DNA of 14,081 nt from Flavobacteriaceae bacterium (GTDB taxonomy: Bacteria > Bacteroidota > Bacteroidia > Flavobacteriales > Flavobacteriaceae). The position numbers were made by a program, and so were the translations under genes. Within the stretch, counting starts at the first letter, position 1, and each line of letters begins with the position of its first letter. Below are positions 1 through 7,928 of this stretch, one piece after another. The DNA lies in assembly GCA_029247985.1 (NCBI GenBank), contig JAQWKF010000009.1, positions 1 to 14,081 of the forward strand. The letters are read 5' to 3'. A model generated the notes under the pieces. The model was not told the DNA's origin and made no database searches. It saw only the letters and a list, made by a program, of their open reading frames with translations.

Positions 1-300
1 GCCACCCAATCCGTTTGAGGTACCCGTAGCCTTACCGAAAAGTTCGGCCATCACTCTTTTGGGATCAACGCCCATGCCAATGGGTTGAACGTGATTACGG
101 TAGGCGGTAATCATGCGATCTTTGGTAAGGTCCATAGCGTGTAGTGAACCCGCTAAAATAGCTTCTTGTCCATTGTATAAATGTAAAAAACCACGAACTT
201 TTTGTTGGATATATACCGAGGCAAGTTTGTCTTCAAACTTGCGCCAAAACATCATGTTTTTGTACCAATCGAGATAGGTGTCACGTGTGACTTCTTTCAT
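1..300 (-). CDS. pdhA: Pyruvate dehydrogenase E1 component subunit alpha, N-terminal part (cut by window edge)
   Basis: This is the N-terminal 100 residues of a thiamine-diphosphate-dependent E1 alpha subunit, the part of the pyruvate dehydrogenase complex that decarboxylates pyruvate to feed acetyl-CoA into central metabolism. The frame opens with ATG at 298-300 (MKEVTRDTYLDWYKNM) and runs without a stop to base 1. Family hallmarks read directly from the sequence are the RKFEDKLA segment, GFLHLYNGQEA around residues 42-52, DRMITAYRNHVQPIG around residues 63-77, and the run MAELFGKATGTSNGLGG at the edge. The same fold occurs in 2-oxoisovalerate dehydrogenase alpha, but the HLYNGQEA and AYRNH pattern and the place next to porV fit the flavobacterial pdhA. 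The rest of the gene and any pdhB or pdhC partner lie outside the window. A good TAnnTTTG element stands 24 bp upstream of the start. Confidence 0.93.
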   Translation of the reverse strand, partial: MKEVTRDTYLDWYKNMMFWRKFEDKLASVYIQQKVRGFLHLYNGQEAILAGSLHAMDLTKDRMITAYRNHVQPIGMGVDPKRVMAELFGKATGTSNGLGG

Positions 301-324
301 AAGGCGCTTTTGTTATGCGAATTG

Positions 325-352
325 CAAAGATAAGGCAACTTACTTTGGCAAA
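325..352 (-). promoter_or_regulatory. Probable sigma-A promoter of pdhA
   Basis: Read on the minus strand, 325-332 is TATCTTTG, a full match to the Bacteroidetes -7 consensus TAnnTTTG. A TTG lies at 349-351 as a -33 element with a 16-bp spacer, slightly shorter than usual. Transcription would begin roughly 15-20 bases before the pdhA ATG. The -33 region overlaps the T-rich tail of the possible porV terminator. Confidence 0.5.
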
Positions 353-374
353 AAAACGAAAACTAAGGCTTAGT
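350..374 (-). terminator. Possible weak intrinsic terminator after porV
   Basis: On the minus strand the porV stop codon lies in a short inverted repeat, ACTAA-GCC-TTAGT (374 down to 362), followed by TTTCGTTTTTTTG down to 350. The stem is only 5 bp and AT-rich, so the call rests mainly on the T-tract and on the position between porV and the next gene. Confidence 0.35.
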
Positions 375-1518
375 ACCGCTCTGCTCCAAAATTGAACGTC
401 AGCGAGAACCTCAAGGTGTTTTCAAGTGGGTTTATTACCCTGCCAGCAGAAATAAGATAGGATAAATCAACATCAATTACATTGTATTTAAATCCAGCAC
501 CTAGAGTAAAGAATTTTCGAGCGCCTTTAAGTTCGTTCTCATTAAAATATCCTGCACGCAACGCAAAGGAATCGTCGTACAAAAACTCAGCCCCAAGCGA
601 CCACGTAAATTCTTTTAATTCCTCGCTAAAACCATCAGGCGCATCGCCGAACGATTTAAAAATTCCCGATAAAACGCCAACATCATTGGGTTGTGCATAT
701 CCAGTAATATTTCCATAGCCATCTGTAATAGGCTCACTTGGTGAAGGCACCAAAAGTTTGTTGATTTCCAAACTTACGGCAAGTTTATTGTAGGAATCAA
801 AAATAAAATCAAATCCACCACCTACTTTTAAGTTGGTGGGTAAAAAATCTGATTCACCCGCTTCATCATATTTGAGTTTGGGACCTATGTTTGAAACATT
901 AAAACCTGCACGCCAAATTCCAGAAAAGTTGGAGTAAGGCACTTCATAAGACTGGTAAAACCCAGAGACGCCAACCGCAACTGTACTTGCAGAAGAGCTG
1001 TCATTGTTGCCATAATCAAGCTTTAAATCCGAAGTCAAAAACGATCCTTGAATGGCCATAGAGAATTTGTCACTTAGCTTTAATGCATAAGTCGCATCAA
1101 TAACATATTCATTGGGTCTTTCAATAAGTGGAATAACAAAGTCCTCAGGCCTTTCCCCAATTTGAATCTCGCCAAGGCTAAAATAGCGCAAGCCACCGGC
1201 CCAAGCAGAACGTTCATCAATAGCCCTGAAATATGTTACATCAGCTAAAAAAATATCGTTAACTAATTTACTCAAGTAAGGAGTGTAACTAATGGCAGCC
1301 CCAGTGTCATTTTTAACAAACGCATATTTTGCTGGATTCCAATGGTTTGAAAATGCATCTGAAGAAGTTGCAACCCCTTGGTCTCCCAAAGCAGCAGCGC
1401 GTGCATCAGGCGCAATGGATAAAAAGGGTACGGCTGTAGTAACTACGCGGATGTCTTGCTGTGCAAATGTGAGTTGGGTTACTAAAAAAAGAAGTGTAAG
1501 ATGTATTGGATATTTCAT
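370..1518 (-). CDS. porV: Type IX secretion system outer membrane protein PorV (LptO)
   Basis: This 382-residue protein is a FadL-like outer-membrane beta-barrel of the T9SS. It shuttles secreted cargo with C-terminal signal domains from the translocon to the PorU sortase attachment complex. A Sec signal peptide is visible (MKYPIHLTLLFLVTQLTFAQQ, cleavage near residue 20). It is followed by the PorV/PorQ-type N-terminus VPFLSIAPDARAAALGDQGVA with SSDAFSNHWNPAKYAF after it. The remainder shows alternating polar and hydrophobic strands and ends with FSLTFNFGAERY, an aromatic-rich terminal strand typical of barrel proteins. The ATG is 2 bp after the porU stop, so the two genes are almost certainly cotranscribed and probably translationally coupled. 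Assignment to PorV rather than a paralogue is supported by the adjacent porU and gldJ. Confidence 0.92.
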   Translation of the reverse strand: MKYPIHLTLLFLVTQLTFAQQDIRVVTTAVPFLSIAPDARAAALGDQGVATSSDAFSNHWNPAKYAFVKNDTGAAISYTPYLSKLVNDIFLADVTYFRAIDERSAWAGGLRYFSLGEIQIGERPEDFVIPLIERPNEYVIDATYALKLSDKFSMAIQGSFLTSDLKLDYGNNDSSSASTVAVGVSGFYQSYEVPYSNFSGIWRAGFNVSNIGPKLKYDEAGESDFLPTNLKVGGGFDFIFDSYNKLAVSLEINKLLVPSPSEPITDGYGNITGYAQPNDVGVLSGIFKSFGDAPDGFSEELKEFTWSLGAEFLYDDSFALRAGYFNENELKGARKFFTLGAGFKYNVIDVDLSYLISAGRVINPLENTLRFSLTFNFGAERY

Positions 1519-1520
1519 AA

Positions 1521-4500
1521 TTAATTTACAATAAGTTTTCCTGAATATAAATCACTGGAACTTGATAACGTAGAAATAAGTTCAATCGTGTATATACAGG
1601 TTCCTTTATTTACTTTTTGACCGCTGGAAGTTGTTGCATTCCACATTAAGCTGTCGATCAGGTAGCTTGAAGAGAATACTTCTTGACTCCTGGTCCAAAT
1701 GCGTTTCCCATCAGCGGTAAATATAGAAATTTTCACGTCAAGCAACTCCCTTGGTTTGTTGTGTTGAATAAAAAATATTGTTTGATCTGTAACAGGGTTG
1801 GGAGAGTTAAATACATTTTCAATTTGAATTTCGCTGCTATCAATAACCGTAAAACTAATGGTTTTGCTGCTTGGATTGTTGTGGGTATCCCATGCGCGTA
1901 CTGTTAACGTATGTCGCCCCAATTCCAGGTTATTTAGCGGATATGCAAGGGTTCCTTTGGTAAAATCGTCCAATGCTGTAGAATAAAAAGCATTGAGCAC
2001 ATAAGGATCTGCTTGATTATCATCTAGCGTAGCGATAATATCATGCCCCAATCCACCAGACGAATTGATACCATTTTCATCTTCAAAATCGACGATAAGC
2101 ATTGGGCTATTAAATACCTTACCGCCGTCGATAAAACTTCTACTCTCTAAATAAACATCGACTAGGGGTCCTTGTGTGTCACCGGCAGTCGTCGTATTTA
2201 TTCCCCCTATGTTAAACTGATTTGAAAAGCCTCCCACAGACTCAGTTTTATCTTGATTAAAGGCAATAAAGCTAATTCTTGCAGCACCTACATCTAAATT
2301 AATATCCTTAGGAATGACGAAAGTGGATGAAAATTGACCATTAGCAACCGTGGCAAGCCCCTCAAAAACCTGCGCACCAAGTATTGTAAAGTCCATTGTT
2401 TTTTCTTGGTCATTGCCAAGTGTTGAACGCACTACTTCCTTGTCGAAAATTTGGAGGCTTACCGTTCCGTTAAAATCTTGCTGAAGCTGTCCGGAAGTAC
2501 CCAATATTTCTCCACCTAACGTGATCTTATCAAGTGCTTTAAATTGACGATCTGCAACGGAGACATCGGCTATAGGAACTCCATTTAAGTCAGATATAGC
2601 AATTTCTCGTTTGGGAATATGAAGTTTAAGTGCAGGGTCGCCTATGTAAAAAAGCACACGTTTTTGACTTGCATCTGTAAATTCATTTTTAGCAAGTCGC
2701 AAGGCCTCAGCAATACTGGTATAATTCTCACTTCCATAGGAGAACAGGTACTTGGATAAAATTTTATTGTACTCAACACCCTTAAAAACAAAAATCTGTC
2801 GAGTAGTTGAAATCATTCCAATGGCACCACCTGTGGGGTTTTGGTATAACATTTCACCAGCCGTTGATCTGGTATGATTGTCAAATCGAGAAAACTCACA
2901 AGTAACCGTGACAAAAAGAGGATATTTTCCTGGGTGAAATAGGGTTGAAGCCATGTCTTTATCCACTATAAATTCTTGGGCCAAGCCATCTTCACCTCCA
3001 TGACCAAAATAATTGACAACCAAAGTCCCTTGAGACAGTCTATTTTCTATAGCAGTCTCCACTTCTGGATATCGATCTCCCCCAGCAGATGCAATTTGTT
3101 TATAGGCATCTGAATGAATCTTGGTAATATTCAACAATGGTTTCTGGCTTACAATTTCATCACCAAGAGCATTAAGAGATACTTGTAAATTAAAATCGTC
3201 TTTATTGTCAAATTGGTCTGCATCATCAGAAAGTATCGTAAAACTATTATTCCAACTATCTCTATTTTTTGGATTTTCATAATCTATAACTTTATTCACC
3301 AACACACGTGCTTGGGAAGCATTGGAAAAGACCATGCGTCCAACGGCAATATTCATACGGTCAATTGAAGTAAGCATGCCTTCATCTTCATCCAACATGA
3401 CAAAAAAATCATCGGACATAAATGAATTTGTAAGTGAAAAGCTGTTTAACGCATGAAAAGTAGGCACCACCATGTCATTAGCAGCAGTTCTTCTTTTATA
3501 ATCAAAACTTGTGTCGCCAAACAAGCATACGTATTTGAGTTTTTTGCCTTGGGAAAAATATAAATAGCGCACAAAGTTTCGGATGGCAGCAATATCTTGT
3601 TGGCCTGTTGAGAAGGCTTGATAAATTTCCTCAACCGTTACGACTTGAGCAGACAACCCCGTTACATGTTTGCGATAGTTTACCAGTAATTCTGCTTCTT
3701 TTCGAAATGCTTCGGATGTAATTAACAAGTAGGTAGTGGGCGGTAAAGCAAGTATATTTTTTAAAACCGAGGAAGGGCTCAGCACGCGTGTACTGCGGCT
3801 AAAAGTCGGTATTTTATACGCTGTTGATAAGTAAAATTTACTTCCTTCGTCCACCACAACATCGCTGCCAAATGAGGTTGCGCCAGTGGGAGGTATGTGA
3901 ACTACATCTCCATTCATTTCCCATATACACGTTTCGTTTGAAGCTGAAGCGACCGCTACTTGCTGAGCAGGGTCCGTGGATGCTAATGAAAACACAAAGC
4001 TTCCTCCTGCGCCATCCAAGTCTCTTAGGTATTGTGCTATTAAAAAATCTAAATAGCCATTTGCAGCAAAATCTCCATTTGAATTATACAACAATTTAGC
4101 CGTAATGCTTTCAGTGGCATTTTGCGTCAAATGAAGTATACCACGAAGCTGATTAAAGCTTGTACCAGGCTCCGATCCAACTAAAGTTTTGGTGGCTCCG
4201 CTCATGGATTTAACGTCTGTATCACTTCCAACAGTCAGCTTAAATGTGGATGTAGTTGACCCATCTGAAGCAACTCGTGCTGCTACATCAATTTGAGTAC
4301 CCATAGCAACATTAGGTGTTTCAAGTATAAATGTTTCTTCTTGCTCATCAGAAAAACGCTGACCAAACCAACGCCTTCCAAGAGACCCCAAATTATATTT
4401 ATCTTCTTCTAAAAAGGCCGTATAAACAGCACTGGAGGCAGCATCTGTATCAGGACTTTCTGTTCCCACTAGTACCAAAGCGCGTTTTCCAAAAGAAGTG

Positions 4501-4928
4501 CCATAAGTAATATAATATTGTGCGGTATCGTGGTAAAGATTAAGGTAAGTTTCACTTTCTTTATTCCATGTATCATTAGCATACCCCATAAAAAGAATAT
4601 AATCTTCATCGTCAAAACTACCGTCTTCTTCTCCTTCAACGATCAGTGCATTCTCATATAAAGTTTCTATCTCATCCCCTGCTTTTAACGGAAGCATTTG
4701 ACCACCACGACCAAAAATTCGGATTGTTCTCGGATCGATTTCCTGTACAGGAAGGTCTAGTTTACGTAAAAAATCCTTGGATATTTTATGAACTCCCGTT
4801 TCTTCAACACTAAATTGACGCCACGAAACCATTGTTTGGTCTAAATAGGGATGCGTACTCAAGCTTTGTGCAGAAATGGAATTCCACCCAATAAGAAAGA
4901 AGATAAGAGCTATAAAATGTAAACGCAT
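1521..4928 (-). CDS. porU: Type IX secretion system sortase PorU (peptidase family C25)
   Basis: PorU is the cell-surface cysteine protease of the T9SS. It removes the C-terminal domain of cargo and joins the cargo to the surface anchor. The 1135-residue protein has a signal peptide (MRLHFIALIFFLIGWNSISAQ) and a long beta-rich N-terminal region. Its gingipain-like C25 domain spans about residues 395-770. The catalytic pair is visible: His643 in NYFGHGGEDG and Cys677 in FVTVTCEFSRFDN, a 34-residue spacing close to that of gingipains. The chain ends in a C-terminal signal-like domain (about 1055-1135: SPNPVTDQT near its start, SSSSDLYSGKLIVN at its end), as known for PorU, which keeps its own domain. 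Length is close to the Porphyromonas protein. It is divergent from gldJ and 2 bp upstream of porV. I see no frameshift. Confidence 0.95.
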   Translation of the reverse strand: MRLHFIALIFFLIGWNSISAQSLSTHPYLDQTMVSWRQFSVEETGVHKISKDFLRKLDLPVQEIDPRTIRIFGRGGQMLPLKAGDEIETLYENALIVEGEEDGSFDDEDYILFMGYANDTWNKESETYLNLYHDTAQYYITYGTSFGKRALVLVGTESPDTDAASSAVYTAFLEEDKYNLGSLGRRWFGQRFSDEQEETFILETPNVAMGTQIDVAARVASDGSTTSTFKLTVGSDTDVKSMSGATKTLVGSEPGTSFNQLRGILHLTQNATESITAKLLYNSNGDFAANGYLDFLIAQYLRDLDGAGGSFVFSLASTDPAQQVAVASASNETCIWEMNGDVVHIPPTGATSFGSDVVVDEGSKFYLSTAYKIPTFSRSTRVLSPSSVLKNILALPPTTYLLITSEAFRKEAELLVNYRKHVTGLSAQVVTVEEIYQAFSTGQQDIAAIRNFVRYLYFSQGKKLKYVCLFGDTSFDYKRRTAANDMVVPTFHALNSFSLTNSFMSDDFFVMLDEDEGMLTSIDRMNIAVGRMVFSNASQARVLVNKVIDYENPKNRDSWNNSFTILSDDADQFDNKDDFNLQVSLNALGDEIVSQKPLLNITKIHSDAYKQIASAGGDRYPEVETAIENRLSQGTLVVNYFGHGGEDGLAQEFIVDKDMASTLFHPGKYPLFVTVTCEFSRFDNHTRSTAGEMLYQNPTGGAIGMISTTRQIFVFKGVEYNKILSKYLFSYGSENYTSIAEALRLAKNEFTDASQKRVLFYIGDPALKLHIPKREIAISDLNGVPIADVSVADRQFKALDKITLGGEILGTSGQLQQDFNGTVSLQIFDKEVVRSTLGNDQEKTMDFTILGAQVFEGLATVANGQFSSTFVIPKDINLDVGAARISFIAFNQDKTESVGGFSNQFNIGGINTTTAGDTQGPLVDVYLESRSFIDGGKVFNSPMLIVDFEDENGINSSGGLGHDIIATLDDNQADPYVLNAFYSTALDDFTKGTLAYPLNNLELGRHTLTVRAWDTHNNPSSKTISFTVIDSSEIQIENVFNSPNPVTDQTIFFIQHNKPRELLDVKISIFTADGKRIWTRSQEVFSSSYLIDSLMWNATTSSGQKVNKGTCIYTIELISTLSSSSDLYSGKLIVN

Positions 4929-5065
4929 ATATGTTTATAACGATGCTGGATTAGTAATCGTATAATGTGTATTGTATACTAATTTGGACTTGACTTCGTT
5001 TAGTAAGTATATAAACGCACTATTTATTCGTATATTGCACCTTTGATATGAATCGAAATTTAATA
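4929..5065. promoter_or_regulatory. gldJ: Divergent control region between porU and gldJ
   Basis: This AT-rich stretch must hold promoters for both arms of the T9SS/gliding locus. The best plus-strand candidate is TATATTGC at 5031-5038, an imperfect -7 element without a clear TTG at the expected distance. It would place the gldJ transcript start near 5043. I found no full TAnnTTTG on the minus strand for porU. An imperfect GTATA-type inverted repeat lies at 4969-4988. None of these is strong. Confidence 0.3.
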
Positions 5066-6667
5066 ATGAAAACGTACACAAATCTATTCATTTCCGCTTT
5101 AATAATTACACTTATTTCAAGTTGTAGTACTAATAAAAGCAGATCAAATGTTTCGCAAGGAACAGGACTTTCCATCAATTCTCCTAGAGGAGGCTTTCAA
5201 TACGAAACTGGCTATAAAGGCCAAGAAACAGCACCAGGACTTGTTTTTGTTCCAGGTGGAACTTTTGTAAAAGGAAAAGTACAAGATGATGTCATGCGTG
5301 ACTGGAATAACACCCCCGTCCGTGTGCAAGTACGTTCGTTCTATATAGACGAAACAGAAGTTACAAATTTGATGTACAATGAATATTTGGATTGGCTCGA
5401 GCGCGTTTATAAAGATCAAGGGGGACCATATTCTGATGTCTATACGGCAGCTCTTCCCGATACCATGGTTTGGCGAAGCCCGCTAGGCTTTAATGAAGAC
5501 ATGGTAAACAATTATCTGCGCCACCCATCTTTTCAAGATTATCCCGTAGTTGGAGTTACTTGGCAACAATCCACAAACTACGCCAAATGGCGTACCGAGC
5601 GGGTTAATGAGAGCGTATTGGAACGAGAAGGATATATCGAAAAAGGGATTTCGCTTCAAATCGATAGCCTTTCTCCAGGAAAGGAATTTAACACCCAAAC
5701 ATATTTACGTGCTCCTAGGCAATCATATGGTGGAGATATTACTGATAAAGTTGGCAGAAGCGCACAACCCCGAAGCAAAGACGCAGATTCAACTGAATTA
5801 AATTTTGTGAAACGTGAAAAAGGGTTGTTGCTGCCCGAATATCGTTTACCGACCGAGGCTGAATGGGAATATGCTGCTTTAGGCTTAAACGAAGCTAGAG
5901 AATACAACAATTATCGTGGAAAAAAGAAATACCCCTGGTCAGGTGCCTCGACCAGATCATCAAAACGCCAAAATGAAGGAGATCAGCTAGCAAATTTCAA
6001 ACAAGGAAGGGGAGATTACAGTGGCGTTGCAGGATGGTCTTCTGACAATGCTGATATTACAGCACCTGTTCGTTCATTCTCTCCAAACAGTTTTGGACTA
6101 TACGGTATGGGGGGTAATGTAGCAGAATGGGTTGCAGATGTTTACCGCCCTATCATTAATAACGATGTTTCTGACTTGAATTATTACAGAGGTAATCTGT
6201 ATATGAAACCCGCCATTAACCAAGAAGGGAATACAAAAATTGTCGAGGAGGTAATCATTGATACCATGCCTAACAACAAACTTGCGGTTAAGGCTCTTCC
6301 TGGCGATGTAGTATTTTCTGAAATTGACGAAAAGGATAGTCAATTACGAATAAACTTCAATGAAGCTTACAATACAGACTACCTTGACGGAGATGTGCAG
6401 TCAAACCCCAATGGCGATGCCAATGAAATGTACAAATTTGCGGTAAATGAAAAAGGAGATCAAATTAAGGAACAAGAAAAAGTAAAATCGCTTATTTCCG
6501 ACCAAACACGTGTTGTTAAAGGAGGTTCTTGGAAAGACCGTGCTTATTGGTTAGATCCTGCACAGAGACGTTATTTACCCGAATTTATGGCGGCAGATTA
6601 TATTGGCTTCCGTTGTGCCATGTCCTATTTAGGCGAAAGCAAGTTAAAGAAACGTCCGCGCGATTAA
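5066..6667 (+). CDS. gldJ: Gliding motility lipoprotein GldJ
   Basis: GldJ is an outer-membrane-associated lipoprotein needed for gliding and for T9SS function in Flavobacterium, where it stabilises GldK. From the ATG at 5066 the N-terminus is MKTYTNLFISALIITLISSC, a typical lipoprotein signal with the lipidated Cys at residue 20. The body is a formylglycine-generating-enzyme/sulfatase-modifying-factor-like fold: PGLVFVPGGTFVKGK, FYIDETEVTNLMYNEYL, YPVVGVTWQQSTNYAKWR, YRLPTEAEWEYAA, FGLYGMGGNVAEWVADVY, RVVKGGSWKDRAYW and GFRCAMSYLG in order. This is the fold of GldJ and GldK; divergence from porU points to GldJ. An in-frame ATG at 5048 would add MNRNLI. I prefer 5066 because it gives a compact signal peptide after an A/T-rich TAAATTTAATA-like leader, and 5048 would sit within a few bases of the likely transcript start. 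murF follows after 4 bp. Confidence 0.93.
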   Translation: MKTYTNLFISALIITLISSCSTNKSRSNVSQGTGLSINSPRGGFQYETGYKGQETAPGLVFVPGGTFVKGKVQDDVMRDWNNTPVRVQVRSFYIDETEVTNLMYNEYLDWLERVYKDQGGPYSDVYTAALPDTMVWRSPLGFNEDMVNNYLRHPSFQDYPVVGVTWQQSTNYAKWRTERVNESVLEREGYIEKGISLQIDSLSPGKEFNTQTYLRAPRQSYGGDITDKVGRSAQPRSKDADSTELNFVKREKGLLLPEYRLPTEAEWEYAALGLNEAREYNNYRGKKKYPWSGASTRSSKRQNEGDQLANFKQGRGDYSGVAGWSSDNADITAPVRSFSPNSFGLYGMGGNVAEWVADVYRPIINNDVSDLNYYRGNLYMKPAINQEGNTKIVEEVIIDTMPNNKLAVKALPGDVVFSEIDEKDSQLRINFNEAYNTDYLDGDVQSNPNGDANEMYKFAVNEKGDQIKEQEKVKSLISDQTRVVKGGSWKDRAYWLDPAQRRYLPEFMAADYIGFRCAMSYLGESKLKKRPRD

Positions 6668-6671
6668 AGCC

Positions 6672-7928
6672 ATGACTTCGCTTAAAGAAGTATATCAATT
6701 ATTTTTAAAATCTTCAGGGGTTCAAACCAATAGCAGAAAAGTAACTTCCAATCAGCTTTTTTTTGCCCTCAAGGGTCCTAATTTCGATGCAAATGCATTT
6801 GCCCATCAAGCCATTGAAAAAGGTGCACTAGCCGCTATAGTTGATAATAAAGCGGTGGCTGAAACTAATCAAAATTGTTATTTGGTAGATGATGTACTAG
6901 AAACGTTACAGACACTTGCCCAATACCACAGAAACCAATTTGATATTCCAATAATTGGACTCACAGGGAGTAATGGAAAAACGACGACCAAAGCGCTTAT
7001 GCGTGCTGTTTTAGGTACTACGCATAAGGTGTTGGCTACCGATGGAAACCTCAATAATCATATAGGTGTGCCGCTCACATTATTACGACTAACGACAGCC
7101 CACAGTCATGCAATTATAGAGATGGGGGCCAACCACTTAAAAGAAATAGCATTTTTATGTGAAATAGCACAACCTACTCACGGTCTTATAACTAATGTAG
7201 GTAAGGCCCATTTAGAAGGGTTTGGATCAGAAGAAGGTGTGCTTCAGGGCAAAACAGAACTTTACGATTTTATAGCTAAAAAGGACGGGGTTATTTTTAT
7301 CAATGAAGATAACAATAAGCTGCTTAATTCAGTAGGTGATGTGACGCTCGCTGCCTATAAACCATCCGAATTTAGGATTACCCAAGACCAACCAACCCTA
7401 ACATTAGTATATCAAAATATTGAAATACCTACACAGCTAGCAGGCACCTACAACAAAGAAAATATTGCTGCTGCTGTTAGTATTGGTGCTTACTTTGGTG
7501 TTTCGATAGTAAAGGCTGCCAAAGCCATTAGTGATTACACTCCAAACAATAGCCGCTCCCAGCTGATGACACATAACGGAAAGACGCTGACATTTGATGC
7601 TTATAATGCAAATCCGAGTAGTATGAAAGCTGCCATTGCAGCATTTGCTAAAAGGAGTGGAAAAAAAGCCGTGATACTGGGGCATATGGCAGAGCTAGGA
7701 ACTTATGAATCGGCTGAGCACCAAGCGTTGGTTGATTTGGTCAAAAAACAGGACTTTGAAACATCTTACTGGGTAGGCGAGCCATACAAACACCTCGTAA
7801 CAACACATTACTTTGCCTCAGTGGATAAGCTTAATTTGTTTTTAAAAAATAATCCCGTTGAGGCCGATCAGCTGCTCATTAAAGGATCGCGAAGTGCTAC
7901 TTTAGAAAAAGTACTTGACAGCCTATAA
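6672..7928 (+). CDS. murF: UDP-N-acetylmuramoyl-tripeptide--D-alanyl-D-alanine ligase MurF
   Basis: MurF is a cytoplasmic ATP-dependent ligase that adds D-Ala-D-Ala to UDP-MurNAc-tripeptide, the last cytoplasmic step in making the pentapeptide precursor. The 418-residue protein has the three-domain Mur ligase plan. The N-terminal substrate domain contains VQTNSRKVTSNQLFFALKG. The central ATPase has a P-loop at residues 96-106 (GLTGSNGKTTT), then DGNLNNHIGVPLTLL, IEMGANHLKEI and TNVGKAHLEGFGS. The C-terminal domain has the MurF-type FDAYNANPSSMKAAI and VILGHMAELG. It is a little shorter than the Escherichia coli enzyme (about 450 residues), as is usual in Bacteroidetes. It starts 4 bp after gldJ without a promoter of its own that I can see, so expression is probably tied to gldJ. 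Its last 6 bases overlap the convergent amidohydrolase gene. Confidence 0.96.
   Translation: MTSLKEVYQLFLKSSGVQTNSRKVTSNQLFFALKGPNFDANAFAHQAIEKGALAAIVDNKAVAETNQNCYLVDDVLETLQTLAQYHRNQFDIPIIGLTGSNGKTTTKALMRAVLGTTHKVLATDGNLNNHIGVPLTLLRLTTAHSHAIIEMGANHLKEIAFLCEIAQPTHGLITNVGKAHLEGFGSEEGVLQGKTELYDFIAKKDGVIFINEDNNKLLNSVGDVTLAAYKPSEFRITQDQPTLTLVYQNIEIPTQLAGTYNKENIAAAVSIGAYFGVSIVKAAKAISDYTPNNSRSQLMTHNGKTLTFDAYNANPSSMKAAIAAFAKRSGKKAVILGHMAELGTYESAEHQALVDLVKKQDFETSYWVGEPYKHLVTTHYFASVDKLNLFLKNNPVEADQLLIKGSRSATLEKVLDSL

Noticed and set aside
482..718. Short open frames antisense to porV, porU, gldJ, murF, the amidohydrolase and the M1 peptidase
   Set aside because: They have no recognisable domains and lie wholly within well-supported genes on the other strand or frame.
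4969..4988. GTATA-type inverted repeat as an operator between porU and gldJ
   Set aside because: It is imperfect and in AT-rich DNA where such repeats arise by chance; no known site matches it.
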